Shown here one piece after another: positions 1 through 12,200 of a stretch of 64,000 nucleotides of DNA. The DNA is from Megascapheus bottae (Eukaryota; Chordata; Mammalia; Rodentia; Geomyidae). The translations under genes were made by a program, and so were the position numbers. The notes beneath the pieces are model-generated. The model had not been told where the DNA came from. It did no database searches and saw nothing but the letters and a program-made list of their open reading frames with translations. The DNA is taken from NCBI GenBank assembly GCA_024803745.1, contig JANJXV010000188.1:248001-312000 (forward strand), written 5' to 3'. Each line of letters starts with the position of its first letter. Position 1 is the first letter of the stretch.

Positions 1-309
1 GCCATCTGTCTGTGGATGATTTGGGTGGCATATTTGGACAAGTAGCAAAGTGGGAGCTTGGATGATGAGAAATAGATGGTTGGTGAAATGAAGCTTTCAC
101 TTGGGAACCCAAAACCTTAATTTCTTAAACCTTGAGCCACATACTCTGCTTGAACTGTATGCCTTTTCTGGTAGATTTTTACTGAAGCTTATGGTACTGA
201 AATTGAACTTAGTCACATTGCCTACTGTACTAGAAACCTGAAAATCTGCAGCTGACTTGAATTCTTTTTTCTATCATTTAGAAGACTTTTTCTTTTACTT
301 TTTCTTTTT

Positions 310-530
310 TTGCCAGGCCTGGGGCTTGAACTGAGATCTGAGGATTGCAGTTTGAAATTAGTCTCTGCAAGCAAGTAAATGAGACTTTTTAATTTTTGTG
401 CTAGTGCAGGGGCTTGAACTCATGGCCTACTCTCTGTGTCTGAGCTTCTTTTGCTCAAGGCTAACACTTTACCATTTGAACCACAGCACCACTTCTGGCT
501 TCTTTTGAATATTGTATTGGAGAGAAGAGT
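310..530 (-). repeat. Antisense ID-like SINE pieces
   Basis: Two antisense tails (CCTGGGGCTTGAACTGAGAT and GGGGCTTGAACTCATGGCC), with a TTGCTCAAGGCTAACAC block and CACTTCTGGCTT, mark a tRNA-derived SINE in reverse orientation. It lies immediately upstream of the L1. Confidence 0.75.
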
Positions 531-579
531 GGCATAGACTTTTCTGCCCTAATTGGCTTTGAACTGTGAGCCTACAGAT

Positions 580-1765
580 TAGTAAACTAATCAGGAAGCC
601 TACAGAGTGGGAGAAGATCTTCACCAACCAAACAACGGACAAAGGCCTCATATCTAAAATATATCAACAACTCAAAAAATTGAATCACTCCAAAACTAAC
701 CTCCAAAGTAACAACCATCCCATTAAAAAATGGGCCAAAGACTTAAAGAGAGTCTTCTCTGAAGAAGAAACAAAAATGGCCTATAGACACATGAAGAAAT
801 GCTCAACATCTCTGGTCATAAAAGAAATGCAAATCAAAACAACTCTAAGATTCCACCTCACTCCAGCTAGAATGGCCAGGATGAGGAAAACGAATGACAA
901 CAGATGCTGGAGGGGATGTGTCCAGGAGGGATCACTACTACACTGTTGGTGGGAGTGCAAACTCATTCAACCACTATGGAAAGCAGTGTGGCAGTGCCTC
1001 AAAAGGCTAAACATAGAACTCTCCTATGACCCAGCAATTCCACTACTTGGCATTTACCCAACCACCCAGAAACAAGGACATACTAAACCCACTATCACAA
1101 CAATGTTCATTGCAGCACTATTCACCATAGCAAAGATATGGAACCAACCTAGATGTCCCTCAGTTGATGAGTGGATCAACAAGTTATGGTATTTGTACAC
1201 AATGGAATTCTATGCTGCTGTCAGAAAGAATGACATCGTCCCATTTGTTAGGAAATGGAAAGACTTAGAAAAAATCATATTAAGTGAAGTAAGCCAGACT
1301 CAAAGGAACTTAGGCTCAATGGTTTCCCTCATTTGTCATAATCAGTAGAAACCTTGGGCTCTACTAGCAGAGATTTGCAATAGAACAAAATCTTGATACA
1401 TAAGGACATATAATGTGAAGCTAATTGAAAGGACCTCCAGGATAGTGAAACAAAAGCCATATAATGAATGATTGTTGTCCTTAATGTACTATGTTGTCTC
1501 TCATCTCCTTTGCTGTCCGTTGGTTATCTCATATTGGTATAGTATCTCACTTTGTCATCTGATATATTGAATTTATTTGTATTTGGATATTTGAAATTTG
1601 ATAGGGAAGGGGGGAAATCCAAGACGGGTGGGGGGTGTGGGGGGGAGGGAAATGGGTACCAAGACATGTGAAAGGGTATCAATGTATGTGAATTAATGCA
1701 CCTTCTATCTGGCAAATATCATGTAACCCTTTTACTAATTACAATAAAAAAATTTTTAAAAAAAG
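580..1765 (+). mobile_element. 5'-truncated LINE-1, + strand
   Basis: This contains the C-terminal end of L1 ORF2 (open from 566 to 1348, with [29 protein letters not shown] and [11 protein letters not shown]) plus the 3' UTR with a G-rich tract, ending in AATAAA and an A tail near 1745. The ORF is a fragment of reverse-transcriptase protein, not a gene. Close copies recur through the window. Confidence 0.93.
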
Positions 1766-3049
1766 AGAAAGACACTGAGATAGCCTGCGAAAATCATAGT
1801 CTGAGTATTAAAAAGTAATGAAGATAAAATGCTTTTTCTTCTAATTTATACAAGACAATGTTCAGGGCAGGACATATGATTATTTTGTTTGCAGGTAGGC
1901 TAAAGTTCCTGGTGATCCACCAGTATGATCAACAGGAGCAGAACTCAAAGACACACCTGAGCTTGGAAAATGGGTGAAAATAAAGTGCACCTGTTAGAAC
2001 TGTTTGTTTCATCTTCTTTAATAATATAGGCTCAAAATATCAAAGTCCTTCCAGATGGCATTAGTAATTAATGTATGCTTTGATTTAAATACTGTATTAT
2101 GGCCTTACTTATTATATGCCAGGCATTATTGCCTGAAAAGAATATTAGATCCTGGCTAGGAGTATGGCCTGCTGGTAGAGTGCTTGCCTACCATGCACAA
2201 AGACCTGTGTTCGATTTTTCGGTACCACATACAAAGAAAATATTTAGGCACAGTGCCTCACAACTGTAATCCTAACTACACAGGAGGCTGAGTTCTGAGG
2301 ATCAGGGTTCCATTACTTTACATTTCAGTCAACACCCTTTTAATATCAGCTCCTGAAAGCACAGTGTTTTCTTACAATAAGACAAAATGCATCAAAATCC
2401 TTAAGACATTAATATTTCTAAATTAAATAAATTTATATATGCATATATAAACTACATATGAAAGAGAAGAAAATATTACAAAGCAACCTATAATTATCTA
2501 GCAACACTCAATTTTCTAATCTTAAGCTATTCAGTCTTGTACAGGAGATTCTCATCAACAGTATAAGGAAAGAGGCAAAGTATACATATGTTTTTAAAGA
2601 AAAGATATAAGCAGTCTTTAAAAGCAATCTAAGACGTCTATGAAGAGCAAATAAATTTAAGTGAATTTTCATGGGCTTCATTATATAATATTAGAATAAA
2701 AATAACATTTACTTCTTTATACTCACAAGAAATAATCAAGTTATAGATTCTGAAATATGGTAGTTGAATAAATAATAAAATATATACAGTATATAATATG
2801 ATACACATGTTAAAATCTGTTAAAGATTCCTTAGAATCTTAAAGGGAAACTGAAATATAAGGAGAAATAACCCATGTTCAAATGTTCAATGATATAATCG
2901 TGACAAGCAGTTAATTTTCATCAGGTTTATCTACACTTACGTTGCAATTTCTATACTTCTACATAGAAATAAGCAAACATATTTCACATTTTATGTAGGA
3001 ATTGAAAGGATATAGATTAAAAAGGTTTTTGCAAAAATAACCAAAATAT
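1766..3049. other. AT-rich non-coding stretch with one SINE
   Basis: No coding exon or conserved motif is recognised here. A + strand ID-like SINE occupies about 2151-2300, with a tRNA-like A box (GTAGAGTGCTTGCCTA) and B box (GTTCGATT). The rest is A/T-rich unique or very old repeat sequence. Confidence 0.6.
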
Positions 3050-3620
3050 ATTTATACAAAATGGAATTCTATGCTGCTGTCAGAAAGAATGACATCACCC
3101 CATTTGTTAGGAAATGGAAAGACTTAGAAAAGATCATATTAAGTGAAGTAAGTGAGACTCAAAGGAACATAGGCTCAATGGTTTCCCTCATTTGTCATAA
3201 TCAGTAGAAACCTTGGGCTCTCCTAGCAGAGATTTACAATAGAACAAAACCTAGATACATAAGGCCATATAGAATGATGCTAAAGGAAAGCACCTCCAGG
3301 ATATAGAAGCAAAAGCCATATAATGAGTGACTGTTGTCTTTAATGTACTATGTGATCTCTCATCTCTTTTGCTGTCCCTTGGTTATCTCATATTACAGTA
3401 TTTCAGATTGTTAACTGATATATTGTACATATGCGTATTAGGTTATTTGAAATCAGATAGGGAAGGGAGGAAAACAAGATGAGAGGCGGGGGGAGGGGGA
3501 GGGAAATGGGGACCAAGACATGAGAAAGGGTATCAATGTATGTGAAGTAATACACCTTCTATCTGGTGAATATAATGTAACCCTTCTATTAATTACAATA
3601 AAATATATGAAAAAAAAGAA
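3050..3620 (+). mobile_element. Short 5'-truncated LINE-1, + strand
   Basis: It begins in ORF2 near the [11 protein letters not shown] codons and runs through the 3' UTR to AATAAAATATATG and an A run at about 3618. It marks the left edge of duplicated unit A and occupies the place where mini-exon c lies in units B and C. Confidence 0.92.
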
Positions 3621-3740
3621 TTCTTTTTGTTCCTAATTTAGTGTGGTGGCCAAAAGAAATTTAGTATTCTGTTGTAAGATTCAGCAGGTTAAACATTCTG
3701 GTGACTCCGTTGTTTCTAGTTAGAGGATAAGACAAGTTAA

Positions 3741-3860
3741 AGGTGGTCTCTCTGTCTGTTTGTCTGTCTGTGTGTCTGTCTGTGTGTGTGTCTGTTTGTC
3801 TCGCTCTCTCTCTCTCTTTCTCCCACACTGTCTCTCTCTGTCTCTGTCTCTGTCTCTGTC

Positions 3861-3903
<43 letters not shown>

Positions 3904-3910
3904 GCCTGTC

Positions 3911-3955
<45 letters not shown>

Positions 3956-3958
3956 GTC

Positions 3959-4003
<45 letters not shown>
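3741..4003 (+). repeat. (TCTG)n/(TC)n microsatellite in unit A
   Basis: This is a long pyrimidine microsatellite of TCTG and TC units. The low-complexity ORFs over it in several frames are artefacts. The paralogous positions hold a short CTCCCT tract in unit B (12150-12200) and CTC/CCCT tracts in unit C (23990-24275). Confidence 0.97.
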
Positions 4004-4004
<1 letters not shown>

Positions 4005-5585
4005 TGAATGAGTAAAGGCTGATCATTAGGGGCTTTTTAATTTGTTATGTATTTTCCTAAAATGCTTTACTGATAAGGTGCGTTTTTGGCCCCAATCAAA
4101 AATTTGCCCAATTATGTGATGGATGTCTATCTCAAGCGATGATGGTGATGATGAAAAGACCAGCAAATCTCTTCACGCCCATGTTCATCCTTGATGTGTC
4201 GCATTTCATTGCTGTGAGAAGGAGGCTGGCTAAAATAGAATGACTTACCTAGGTTTTCAGATGTTCATGGGAGACGTGACAGCTGAAGACAGCTCCCTCA
4301 TAGCATTTGTGATTTATTTAGTGAATGAGAAGTCTTTTACCATCAAGTCATGGTTGGAATTTTATGTGAAAGGCAAATATTACAAAATAGCCAAAGCATG
4401 TCTGTGTGTTAGTTTCCACATATATTCTGTAGTTTAAGGTGAATAACTCATGAAGTACCAATCCTATTATGAATCAGAGAGGCTGGACAGACAGAGGAAG
4501 CAAGGAAGGGAGAGAGGAAGCAGAAATGTAGATGAATGATCAGCTCAATTTCCTTCATAGCAAGGGAAACGGAACATCAGGAAACCCACGAAAACAGTGT
4601 AAACAGTGCTTTAGGGTCATAGGAAAAGAACTCCTTGTGAATCTTACATAAGTTTTTATTTAGCACAGGTAATCATTTCATTGGAGGGAGAGGCCTCATT
4701 TCTAGGAAATACCCCCTTACATATGTAGTATATGTAGTGTTCGTTTTCTGGGTATTATAGCAATTTGGGAAGAAAAAGTCTCTTTAGGAACTTCCATAGT
4801 ATTTGACTGTGCATAAATTAATGGTTCATGTTGATAATGAGGAGCAGAATACACATACATTGACAGATGAGAGCCATTTGTTGTCAGATACTCAAATGTA
4901 GACAGATTTGTGTAGAAAGCTGTACAGAGACTAAGTACCATGTTTGTGGGAACCCTTTGGAAGGTCAGGGAAGTGAAATTTTTCTGTGCCATTCCGTGTT
5001 TTCACAAATTGGATAAAGAATTGAGGCTCCTGTAAGGAGAGGGAATTCTCAATGTCCTGGTGAACAATGAAGTGTTCTCTGTTTCTGGCCTGCCACCCAT
5101 TGGTCCAATCTGAGAGTAAGTCAGTAAAGACATCTAGGATTACTGAAGGTAATGAGGGAATAGAAGGAACAGAGGAAGCAGAATATTAGCTATGATCTCA
5201 GGTTGAGTTCCCTTGAAGAGTATTTTCTTGAAATTCATACAAGATGTCAAGAGGTACTATGGTAGGGGTACTGGGAAAAATTCTTCTACCTTGCATGAAA
5301 CCGGTCCATATTTAATTTCCTGAACAGATTCAACTGTATTTCTGTGGTAAAATAAAAATACTGCTTTTCATTTGGTTCTGGTCTCTTAGTTCACACCGGA
5401 GTACCAGAGCAAAGAGCTAGAGGGAACAGAGGAGCTGGAGATGGAGCTGTAGCTCAAGTGGCAGAACCTGTTCCTAGGATGAACGCAGTTATGGTTTTAG
5501 TACCGAGCCTGCAGAAAAAGTTTGATTTCCTCTACAGTTTCCAACTCGATTTTCTGTGTCTTTTTTTTTTTTACTTACATTTTAG

Positions 5586-5639
5586 GGATGACACAACCTT
5601 AACCGCCATTGCGGTTTGTGACTCGAGCATTAACATTTG
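5586..5639 (+). CDS. Tpte: Tpte N-terminal mini-exon a1 (54 nt, phase 2-2)
   Basis: This 54-nt exon encodes DDTTLTAIAVCDSSINI between split codons. It has a strong acceptor (long T tract ending TTTTAG) and a donor GTGAGT. One base completes the previous codon and two bases start the next, so it can be skipped or included without changing frame. A paralogous exon lies at 13787. It is predicted to extend the cytosolic tail ahead of the voltage sensor. No transcript evidence is available here. Confidence 0.62.
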
Positions 5640-6454
5640 GTGAGTTATCTGTCATCTGAATGTAAATTCATTTGTGGTGTGAGTTTAGTACCCAGTCTAT
5701 ATGACAGCTGATCGTTGTCTTCATTATTCCTTCTCCTGTATTGAAACTAAATAGAAAATGACAGCATCTGGCAGCAGATACTTGGTCATGGTCTACAGTG
5801 AATTCAAACATAGCAACGGTATCTTTATTTACTTATTCTCTACCTTATTTACTTATTGCCTACATGCAACTTTTACTGAGCCAATGGAGGTAAGAATCAC
5901 AGTCAGGCACAGTGAGGTGGTCTCCGTGTTTCTGAGGTGAAAGAGCTGGTGGGCCTCTTTCATTCTCCAGAAATCTGATACTTGGACAGGTCCACTGACA
6001 GTTATGATGAGAGTCCAGCTTCTAGGCTGTTGTTCCTTGTCCTTTGGTGAAAAGCAGTTAAGAATACAGCCAAGTATGTGAAAAGAAGGAGGGAGAAGAG
6101 CAGACTTAGAAAGCTGAAAATCAGATTGTATAGTGGATTGATTTCTTCTGAAGTGAGTTACATGTACAAATGAACTAACGCATACCAATAAACAGTGTGT
6201 TAGGTTTACTAAGAGAGAAAAATTATTTGACCATGCATAAAAGCTTTCTTTTGTAGAGGTAAAAATATAAGTTCCTGCAAAACGAATTTCCTTTCTAGGG
6301 AAAAAAATGGAAATACCTTGTTCCTTTAGCTAAATATGTAAAAGTTTCAATTTCTACAAATTTGTCAGTGTTAGATTAACTTACTACCTTGAGTAAAAAA
6401 GTGAAACTATGATTGCACATGGTATTTGACTGTATATAATTTAATTCTCTTTAG

Positions 6455-6505
6455 CTTGGATAAGAATGACCCAACAGAATTTGGGACAGAAGAATTCAAG
6501 CAAAG
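6455..6505 (+). CDS. Tpte: Tpte N-terminal mini-exon b1 (51 nt, phase 2-2)
   Basis: This exon encodes LDKNDPTEFGTEEFKQ. The acceptor is TTCTCTTTAG and the donor GTCAGA. Two near-identical paralogues lie at 14590 and 15057. The acidic TEF/EEFK character recalls the short repeated N-terminal segments of primate TPTE proteins, which is a weak resemblance. The frame stays open when joined to exon a1 (shared codon TG+C) or to the next mini-exon. Confidence 0.65.
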
Positions 6506-7724
6506 GTCAGATATCTATAAATAGAAAAACATACATAAATATATATGTTATGAAACAGACTGATCATTTCTGGCTAGTTTCAAAATATTGTCAGTGTACC
6601 TTCTGTCTGTCATATTACTCCTTTTCATTTTGATGAGTAATTGAGAAATGAGTTGCACAAAATGTTTTGCTATTTTAGGTAGCAGTGAAGGAATACTCCT
6701 AAACCCCCCACTCACATTGCCAGTGTATAAGATCCTACTACAACTGGTTGTGTTCCTTTGGTTTGGTGGCAATGACATACAATCCTTTGCATTTATTTCG
6801 TGCCATAACAGTTTCTTCACAGGTGAAGAAATACAAGTGTCAGATCAAAGTGACTACAAGTTTGTTCGGGCCTTTCCATATTGTATTGGCTATGTCCAGT
6901 TCTTTGATGGGTATACTCTTTCTCTATATCTATTCTTTTCATTGTGAACTTCATGCCAACTTTTCAAAACTGTGGTTCTAAGGTTGGTGACACTGTGAAT
7001 ACTTTATGGACACCATTTATATTGTATAGACAGATGACTCCACGGCGTTATGACAAGCTCCTTACTGCTCACACCTGTGAATACGGTTCGTGAATAAATT
7101 TATGTTTGCAATGAAAGAGCTAGGAGACTAAGAGAGAGAGAGAGTGTGTGTCCACATGTGTGCTTTATGTAAAGGGGCTCCAAATCAGGTTTCCAGGATT
7201 AATCTGTTTTCTTGCTTATCATTGGGCCTCTGCTTCTTGATCCACACATGAAGTGCACCCTTTTGTTGATTCAGTGGAGATGTACTTCTGCAGAAAGGAA
7301 TACCCTGGATGGCTTTCTGTTGCTATCCTGTCATATTTTTCCCATCTGTAAACCAAAGGTCTGCACATCTATCTAAAATTCTGTTGAAAGGGAAGGGTCA
7401 TTGATCAGGCAAGCCTAGGCATGAAGGATCAACATGCCATGATCATGGGAGTAGCAAGGACAGTGCTCTGAGTTCTGACCTCAGGAAAAGAAGGGTTGAC
7501 AGAGACAGAAGACCTAGACACATAGTACATTTGACAGACCACCTGTGTAGAAAAACAAGGCCACAGTTTTCTAACCGAGTAGTGTTAGAACATTGTATCA
7601 TTTCCTCCCACATTTTCCCACTTAATTTTTTTATGTTTTGATATGTCCACAACAAGAACAGCAACTTAACAACTGTTATTGTTCCTTCAAATGAAGACAT
7701 AAGTAGTGTGCGAACTGATTTTTT

Positions 7725-8045
7725 TTTTGGTCGTGACTAGGTATAGAGGGGTTACATTTACATTCGTCAGGTAATAGGAAGATTACTTGTCACAAACTGA
7801 TTCCTCTTTTTCATATTTTTTCCCATTTCTTTTCCCCACCCCCTCCCAATCATCTTGTCTTCCCTCCTTTCCTTTCCTATTTCAAATAACCGAATAAGAA
7901 CATATACAGTATACCAGATAATAAAGTCAGATACAGTCCCAATAGGAAATTAACCATAAAGAGGAAAAAGGAAAAGAGAAATAACATAGTACCTTAAAAA
8001 CAACAATCACACAAAATAAAGCTCTTGGTTCCATTTTTTTAAAGT
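7725..8045 (-). mobile_element. Old LINE-1 3' UTR fragment, - strand
   Basis: The sequence (GAGGGGTTACATTTACATTC, CCCACCCCCTCCCAATCAT, TCAAATAACCGAATAAGAAC) is a diverged reverse copy of the L1 3' UTR seen better preserved at 45430 and 47400. Confidence 0.8.
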
Positions 8046-8654
8046 TCCTTTCATTTAGTGTAAATTGAGTTTTTTGTCATCAAGTGATAAATCAGAATTG
8101 GACAGTGGTGACTTTTCAGGATACAGAGGACTACCTATGAATATCATATGTAATCCAGATGTGTTTTGAAACTAAGCAGGATATGAAGAGCAGATCAAAA
8201 GAGAGTGGTTCATGGAGTGCTGTGATGTCAAGAACTAGCACCTAGAATCCCTAGGTGCCTGTCAGCTACTCACAATGAGCCAAGGTCGCAGGGAATCCTT
8301 TTCTGAAACAAAAAGGTACTCTCATTTGTCTGTAGTTCCCAGGAGGTAAGACAATGATAAAACACCAGCACAATGCAAGGGACATTTAACAATCCCTCTA
8401 CCCACACTGGCAACGCCTTATCTCTGACTACTATTCCATCTTACACATCTGGAATATCAGCTTTACTACCATATCAAAGTTAGTGTGTTTTGCAATAGTA
8501 TCAATTTTTTCCCATTTCCTTTAAGTAAGTTAAACTTTCTTTCTTGGTTTATCAGTCCTCTGATTGATCAATTGTCAGTTAACTTTCATATCTAATATAA
8601 TCTCTAATACCTTTAGTATTTTTGTAGCTCTATGTCCTTAAATAAGATACACTG

Positions 8655-8875
8655 CTGCTGTCATTCTGGCCACTCAGCAGGCAGAGATCTGAGGATCACA
8701 GTTCAAAACCAGCCCTGGCCTGTGAGACTCTGTGAGTCTCTTACCTCCAATTAACCACTAGCAAAACCATAAGTGGTGCTGTGACTCTAGGGACAGGGTA
8801 GTAGTAGTCCTGAGCTGAAGAGCTCACGGAAAGAGCCCAGGCCTAGTGTTGAAGCCACATGAATTGAAAAAAGTA
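8655..8875 (+). repeat. Composite B1/ID-type SINE, + strand
   Basis: A left 7SL-like part (CTCAGCAGGCAGAGATCTGA, TTCAAAACCAGCCCTGGCC) is joined to a right ID-like part ending ...CCTAGTGTTGAAGCC. The structure resembles B4 (B1 plus ID) elements of rodents. Confidence 0.8.
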
Positions 8876-9204
8876 AGATACACTTTTGATTTCAATTTTG
8901 TTTTTCGATTTCTTCAGACTAGGTTAGTAGCTCAGCATCTGATCTTCTGATAGAATATATATTCTTCAGCTAAAAGATGAAATGTTTTCAAGTGTCTTCT
9001 AAACAAATTTGGACTGTAGTAAACTTTGATGTTTTTTGATTGATATTTTTTGTCTAACTGATCTTTCCTTACTAGCAATGGATAGAATGCATCTAATGTC
9101 ATTCAAGTGTATGTCTCCTTGAAGATTTCATGCTGTTGGTTTTATAGAAGAGCAGTTTCCTGCACTATATACCTATATTGTTACAATGACTATTCATGGT
9201 TGTT

Positions 9205-9405
9205 GTTTTTTTGTCGGTCCTGGGGCTTGAACTCAAGGCCTGGGCAATGTGCTTGGACTTTCTCAAGGCTAGAGCTCTTCCACTTGAACCATAACACCAT
9301 TTCTGGCTTTTTTCTATGTACATGGTACAGAGGAATCGAAACCGAGTCTTTCTGCATGCTTGGCCAGCACTCTAACACTAGGCTAACCTCCCTTCCCCCC
9401 TTTTA
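9205..9405 (-). repeat. Dimeric ID-like SINE, - strand
   Basis: An antisense copy with CCTGGGGCTTGAACTCAAGG, TCTCAAGGCTAGAGCTCTTC and CATTTCTGGCTTTTTTCTAT. ORFs over it are read-through of SINE sequence. Confidence 0.85.
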
Positions 9406-10458
9406 ATACATTTATTTGAAATAGAGAAGAGGAGGGGGAAAACAAGATGGGGTTTCTATTTTTGTTAGTTTTATATATTTTAACCTGAGTTCTCCATAAA
9501 GAAAGTCTAGAGACAAGAACTTATGACTAATTTCCTTCTTTGGGAATAACACCTCAGAAAAGCAGAAATCAGGAGATATCTATGCTGCCATGGTTGTTTA
9601 TTTGATATAGTTCACAAAGTTTCCTGCCAGTCTTGATACTTTTCCACTGTTTACTGTGCTTTTCTTTTAACTGTGTAACTAGAATTTTCTGTCATTGCTT
9701 ACATTTGATTGTTTTCCAGAAATAAATTCCTCCATTCCATACTCACTCATGAAATGCGTGTTTAGTGGGCAGTGTATCATTGAGTCAAGGTTAAATTCAT
9801 TATATTTAAACCATTAAAACCATTCGCATCTTTCATTAAAGAGAATAGTCCGTATCACCCAAATTCTGCTTGATCATAAGGGACATATTGCTCACATTTC
9901 TTTTTCTTTACTGTATCCTTGTTTCTTTCCTCCTTTGTTGTTTGGAGAAAGTGTAGAGAAAGTTTTATTCTTTTCTTCTTTGTGTATCTGACCTATCAAT
10001 TTACTCTTTACTACTGGCAGTAGTTAACTTAATGAGCAACAGGAAGCATATGGTTAAAAGACTTAATAATCAGTAAAATCTGTGTGGGTGCAGAATTTAC
10101 ACTCTAACTTTCCAAGTGATACATGCCTTCATGTGCATATATGGTAATGCTAAGAAACTGTTGTTAAGTGAGGGACAGTTCCACTATTAGTAATCATTAA
10201 CAACATACTTTCATTCGAATCAAACTGATGACCTAGCTTCATTTATCTACTGATTTTAATTACTTATATGTATACTGAAGTATGAAGTATCAGCGTTATA
10301 GCAGTAGAGAAAATTGATCACTTCATGTATAAAGTACGTAGCTATTTGACTGAAAATGTGCCTTATGACGAGACTTTCTTATCCTGGAAGAAGTGTCTGT
10401 AGAATGTTATGTGGGATCTAGCATTGAAATGTGAGTTCAAATGTAGGAAGACTCTCTA

Positions 10459-10510
10459 AATATATATATATATATATATGTATGTATATATATATACATA
10501 TATATCCACA
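10459..10510. repeat. (TA)n microsatellite at the A/B boundary
   Basis: An alternating TA/TGTA run. A similar TA run (21133-21164) precedes unit C, so the two may be paralogous boundary repeats. Confidence 0.95.
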
Positions 10511-11726
10511 CATATTTCTAAAGGCAGCATGAAGGAAAGAAATATATTTGTGCGTACACCAACAGATGTCAAAATGTGAAATAAGAAGTATGGGAAGCAA
10601 ATAAGACACAGGCATGACAGCCCAGCTACTGAGAGACAAATGCACATCTTTCTTCCTTCTTTATAACAACTAGGGTAAGAGAGGAATAGGTCATGAGGAG
10701 AATTTCTTCTAGTCATTATGTCAGCTACACTTCCCAAGATGTTACAAATGCAGTCAACCAGAGGATAGAATCCTTTCTGGAACAAAGCAATGGCATTCTA
10801 AATAGGAATATCGGCAGGAAACCCTATGAGATTCTTATCCAGTTTACTTCCCGAAAGCCAGAAGTATGGCTCAAGTGGTAGAGTATTCATCTTAATAGAG
10901 AAAGCTATAGTAGAACACCCAGGCCCTAAGAGGAAACCCAATAGTACCTGCAGAGAAACATAATAAGAAAGAGAAAGAAGGAAGTCCACCTCCCTAGCAG
11001 AGACAGTCACATGCTTGATGTGAATGGATGGAAAGAGATATTCCAAGAATGGCACCCAAAAGGAAGCAAATGTAAATGTACTCCTATCTGGCAAAGAAAA
11101 CTTGAAAGTATTACAACATGGAAGTCATTTCATTTTGCTAAAGACACTGTAATGATTAACAACAAAAAGGCAACTAATCCTCAGTGCACCCAATTTGACA
11201 CAACAGACATCGCTGAACATAACTGAGTTGATGGATCCCAACCATGTTCGATCCTTTCCAAAGAATCCGCAAGAAACCAGATTTAACTGAAGACCCAGAG
11301 CCAAAGGTAGCACATATCTGCAGAATATTCCATCCAGCAGTCCCAGAATAAGTATCATCCAGGCAACCCCAAGCTTTCCCCAAAGGAAATAATATTTAGA
11401 GCATAGAGGCAGCATTATTCTCTTTTTTCTTTTCCTTTCTCTAATACTCCTCTGCAGTAATTCTTCAAAGAGGTTTCTTGGCAGAGTCTAAAGGAAGTCT
11501 TAACAGGACATATAAGAAAAGATAATAATACCATGTGCTATCATACTATGGTGGAATTCAACTAGAAATAGACATGGAAGTAAACAATAGAAAAAATTAA
11601 AATACATAGAAATGGAACAAAAATCTGAATGTTTAATGGGTTATGGAGGAAAGAAAGGAGGGACATGTAATCAAATGTAGAAAATCATTGGAGCCTCTGA
11701 CTATATATTTTGGTTTCATTCTTTAG

Positions 11727-11780
11727 CGATATTTTATCTGATACCTCAACTGAACTTGACAAAGGAACCAACAATGAAGG
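11727..11780 (+). CDS. Tpte: Tpte N-terminal mini-exon c1 (54 nt, phase 2-2)
   Basis: This exon encodes DILSDTSTELDKGTNNE, a polar Ser/Thr/Asp-rich segment. The acceptor is TTCTTTAG and the donor a good GTAAGG. A diverged paralogue lies at 23568 in the same position of duplicated unit C. Unit A has no visible counterpart; the equivalent place holds a truncated L1 (3050-3620). Confidence 0.62.
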
Positions 11781-12149
11781 GTAAGGTCCAAATAAACATA
11801 CAATGTCACCCATGTGTATTTATGCATATTTACATGTATGTAAGTACAGTCATCCATGAAAGGACAGTCACAGAAAAGAAAGTAATTGAGATTAGGGACC
11901 TGTAAGTATAGATGACAATTGAAGGTCTTTGATGTTTTTCTAATTTACTTTGGCCATAATATCAGTAGTTCCTTTCTAAAATGTTAGCTATTTCTAAGAA
12001 GAAATATCAAGAATGTTTCTTGTTCCTAATCTATTTTAATGGCCAAAAACAATTTAATGTTTTGCTGTAAGATTTAGCAGGTTAAGAAACTTCTTTCTAT
12101 TGAATTTGTTTTCTCTAGCAAGAGGATGAAACAACTTAGATGTGTTCTC

Positions 12150-12200
12150 TCCCTCTCCCTCTCTCTCTTCCTCCCTCTCTCCCTCCCTCTGTTCCTCCAG
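12150..12200 (+). repeat. Short CTCCCT pyrimidine tract in unit B
   Basis: This imperfect CT-rich tract lies between the same flanking sequences (GATGAAACAACTTAG... and GAATGAGTAAAGGCTGGTCA) as the longer tracts in units A and C. Confidence 0.9.

Larger units (their letters stand above)
3620..10400. repeat. Duplicated segment, unit A
   Basis: Unit A is homologous to unit B: the start (TTCCTAATTTAGTG...) matches B near 12017, the ends near 10240-10400 match B near 16745-16880, and colinear blocks lie between. It carries mini-exons a1 and b1. Divergence is substantial, with many substitutions and a different repeat content (L1 fragment at 7725-8045, SINEs at 8650 and 9210). Confidence 0.75.
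6506..11726. other. Tpte intron between mini-exons b1 and c1
   Basis: It holds the right half of unit A, an antisense L1 3' UTR fossil, SINEs, a TA microsatellite (10459-10510) and the start of unit B. No exon was recognised. The ORFs at 6648-6947 recur in unit B (15318-15599), but they do not fit the splice phase of the gene. Confidence 0.6.

Noticed and set aside
566..1348. 260-residue + strand ORF
   Set aside because: It is the C-terminal end of L1 ORF2, repeated many times in the window, not a host gene.
3661..4026. Overlapping ORFs of 72-121 residues on both strands
   Set aside because: They are translations of the TCTG/TC microsatellite with no complex sequence.
9190..9406. Opposing ORFs at 9107-9406
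   Set aside because: Both are read-through of a SINE; the same peptides recur at other SINE copies.
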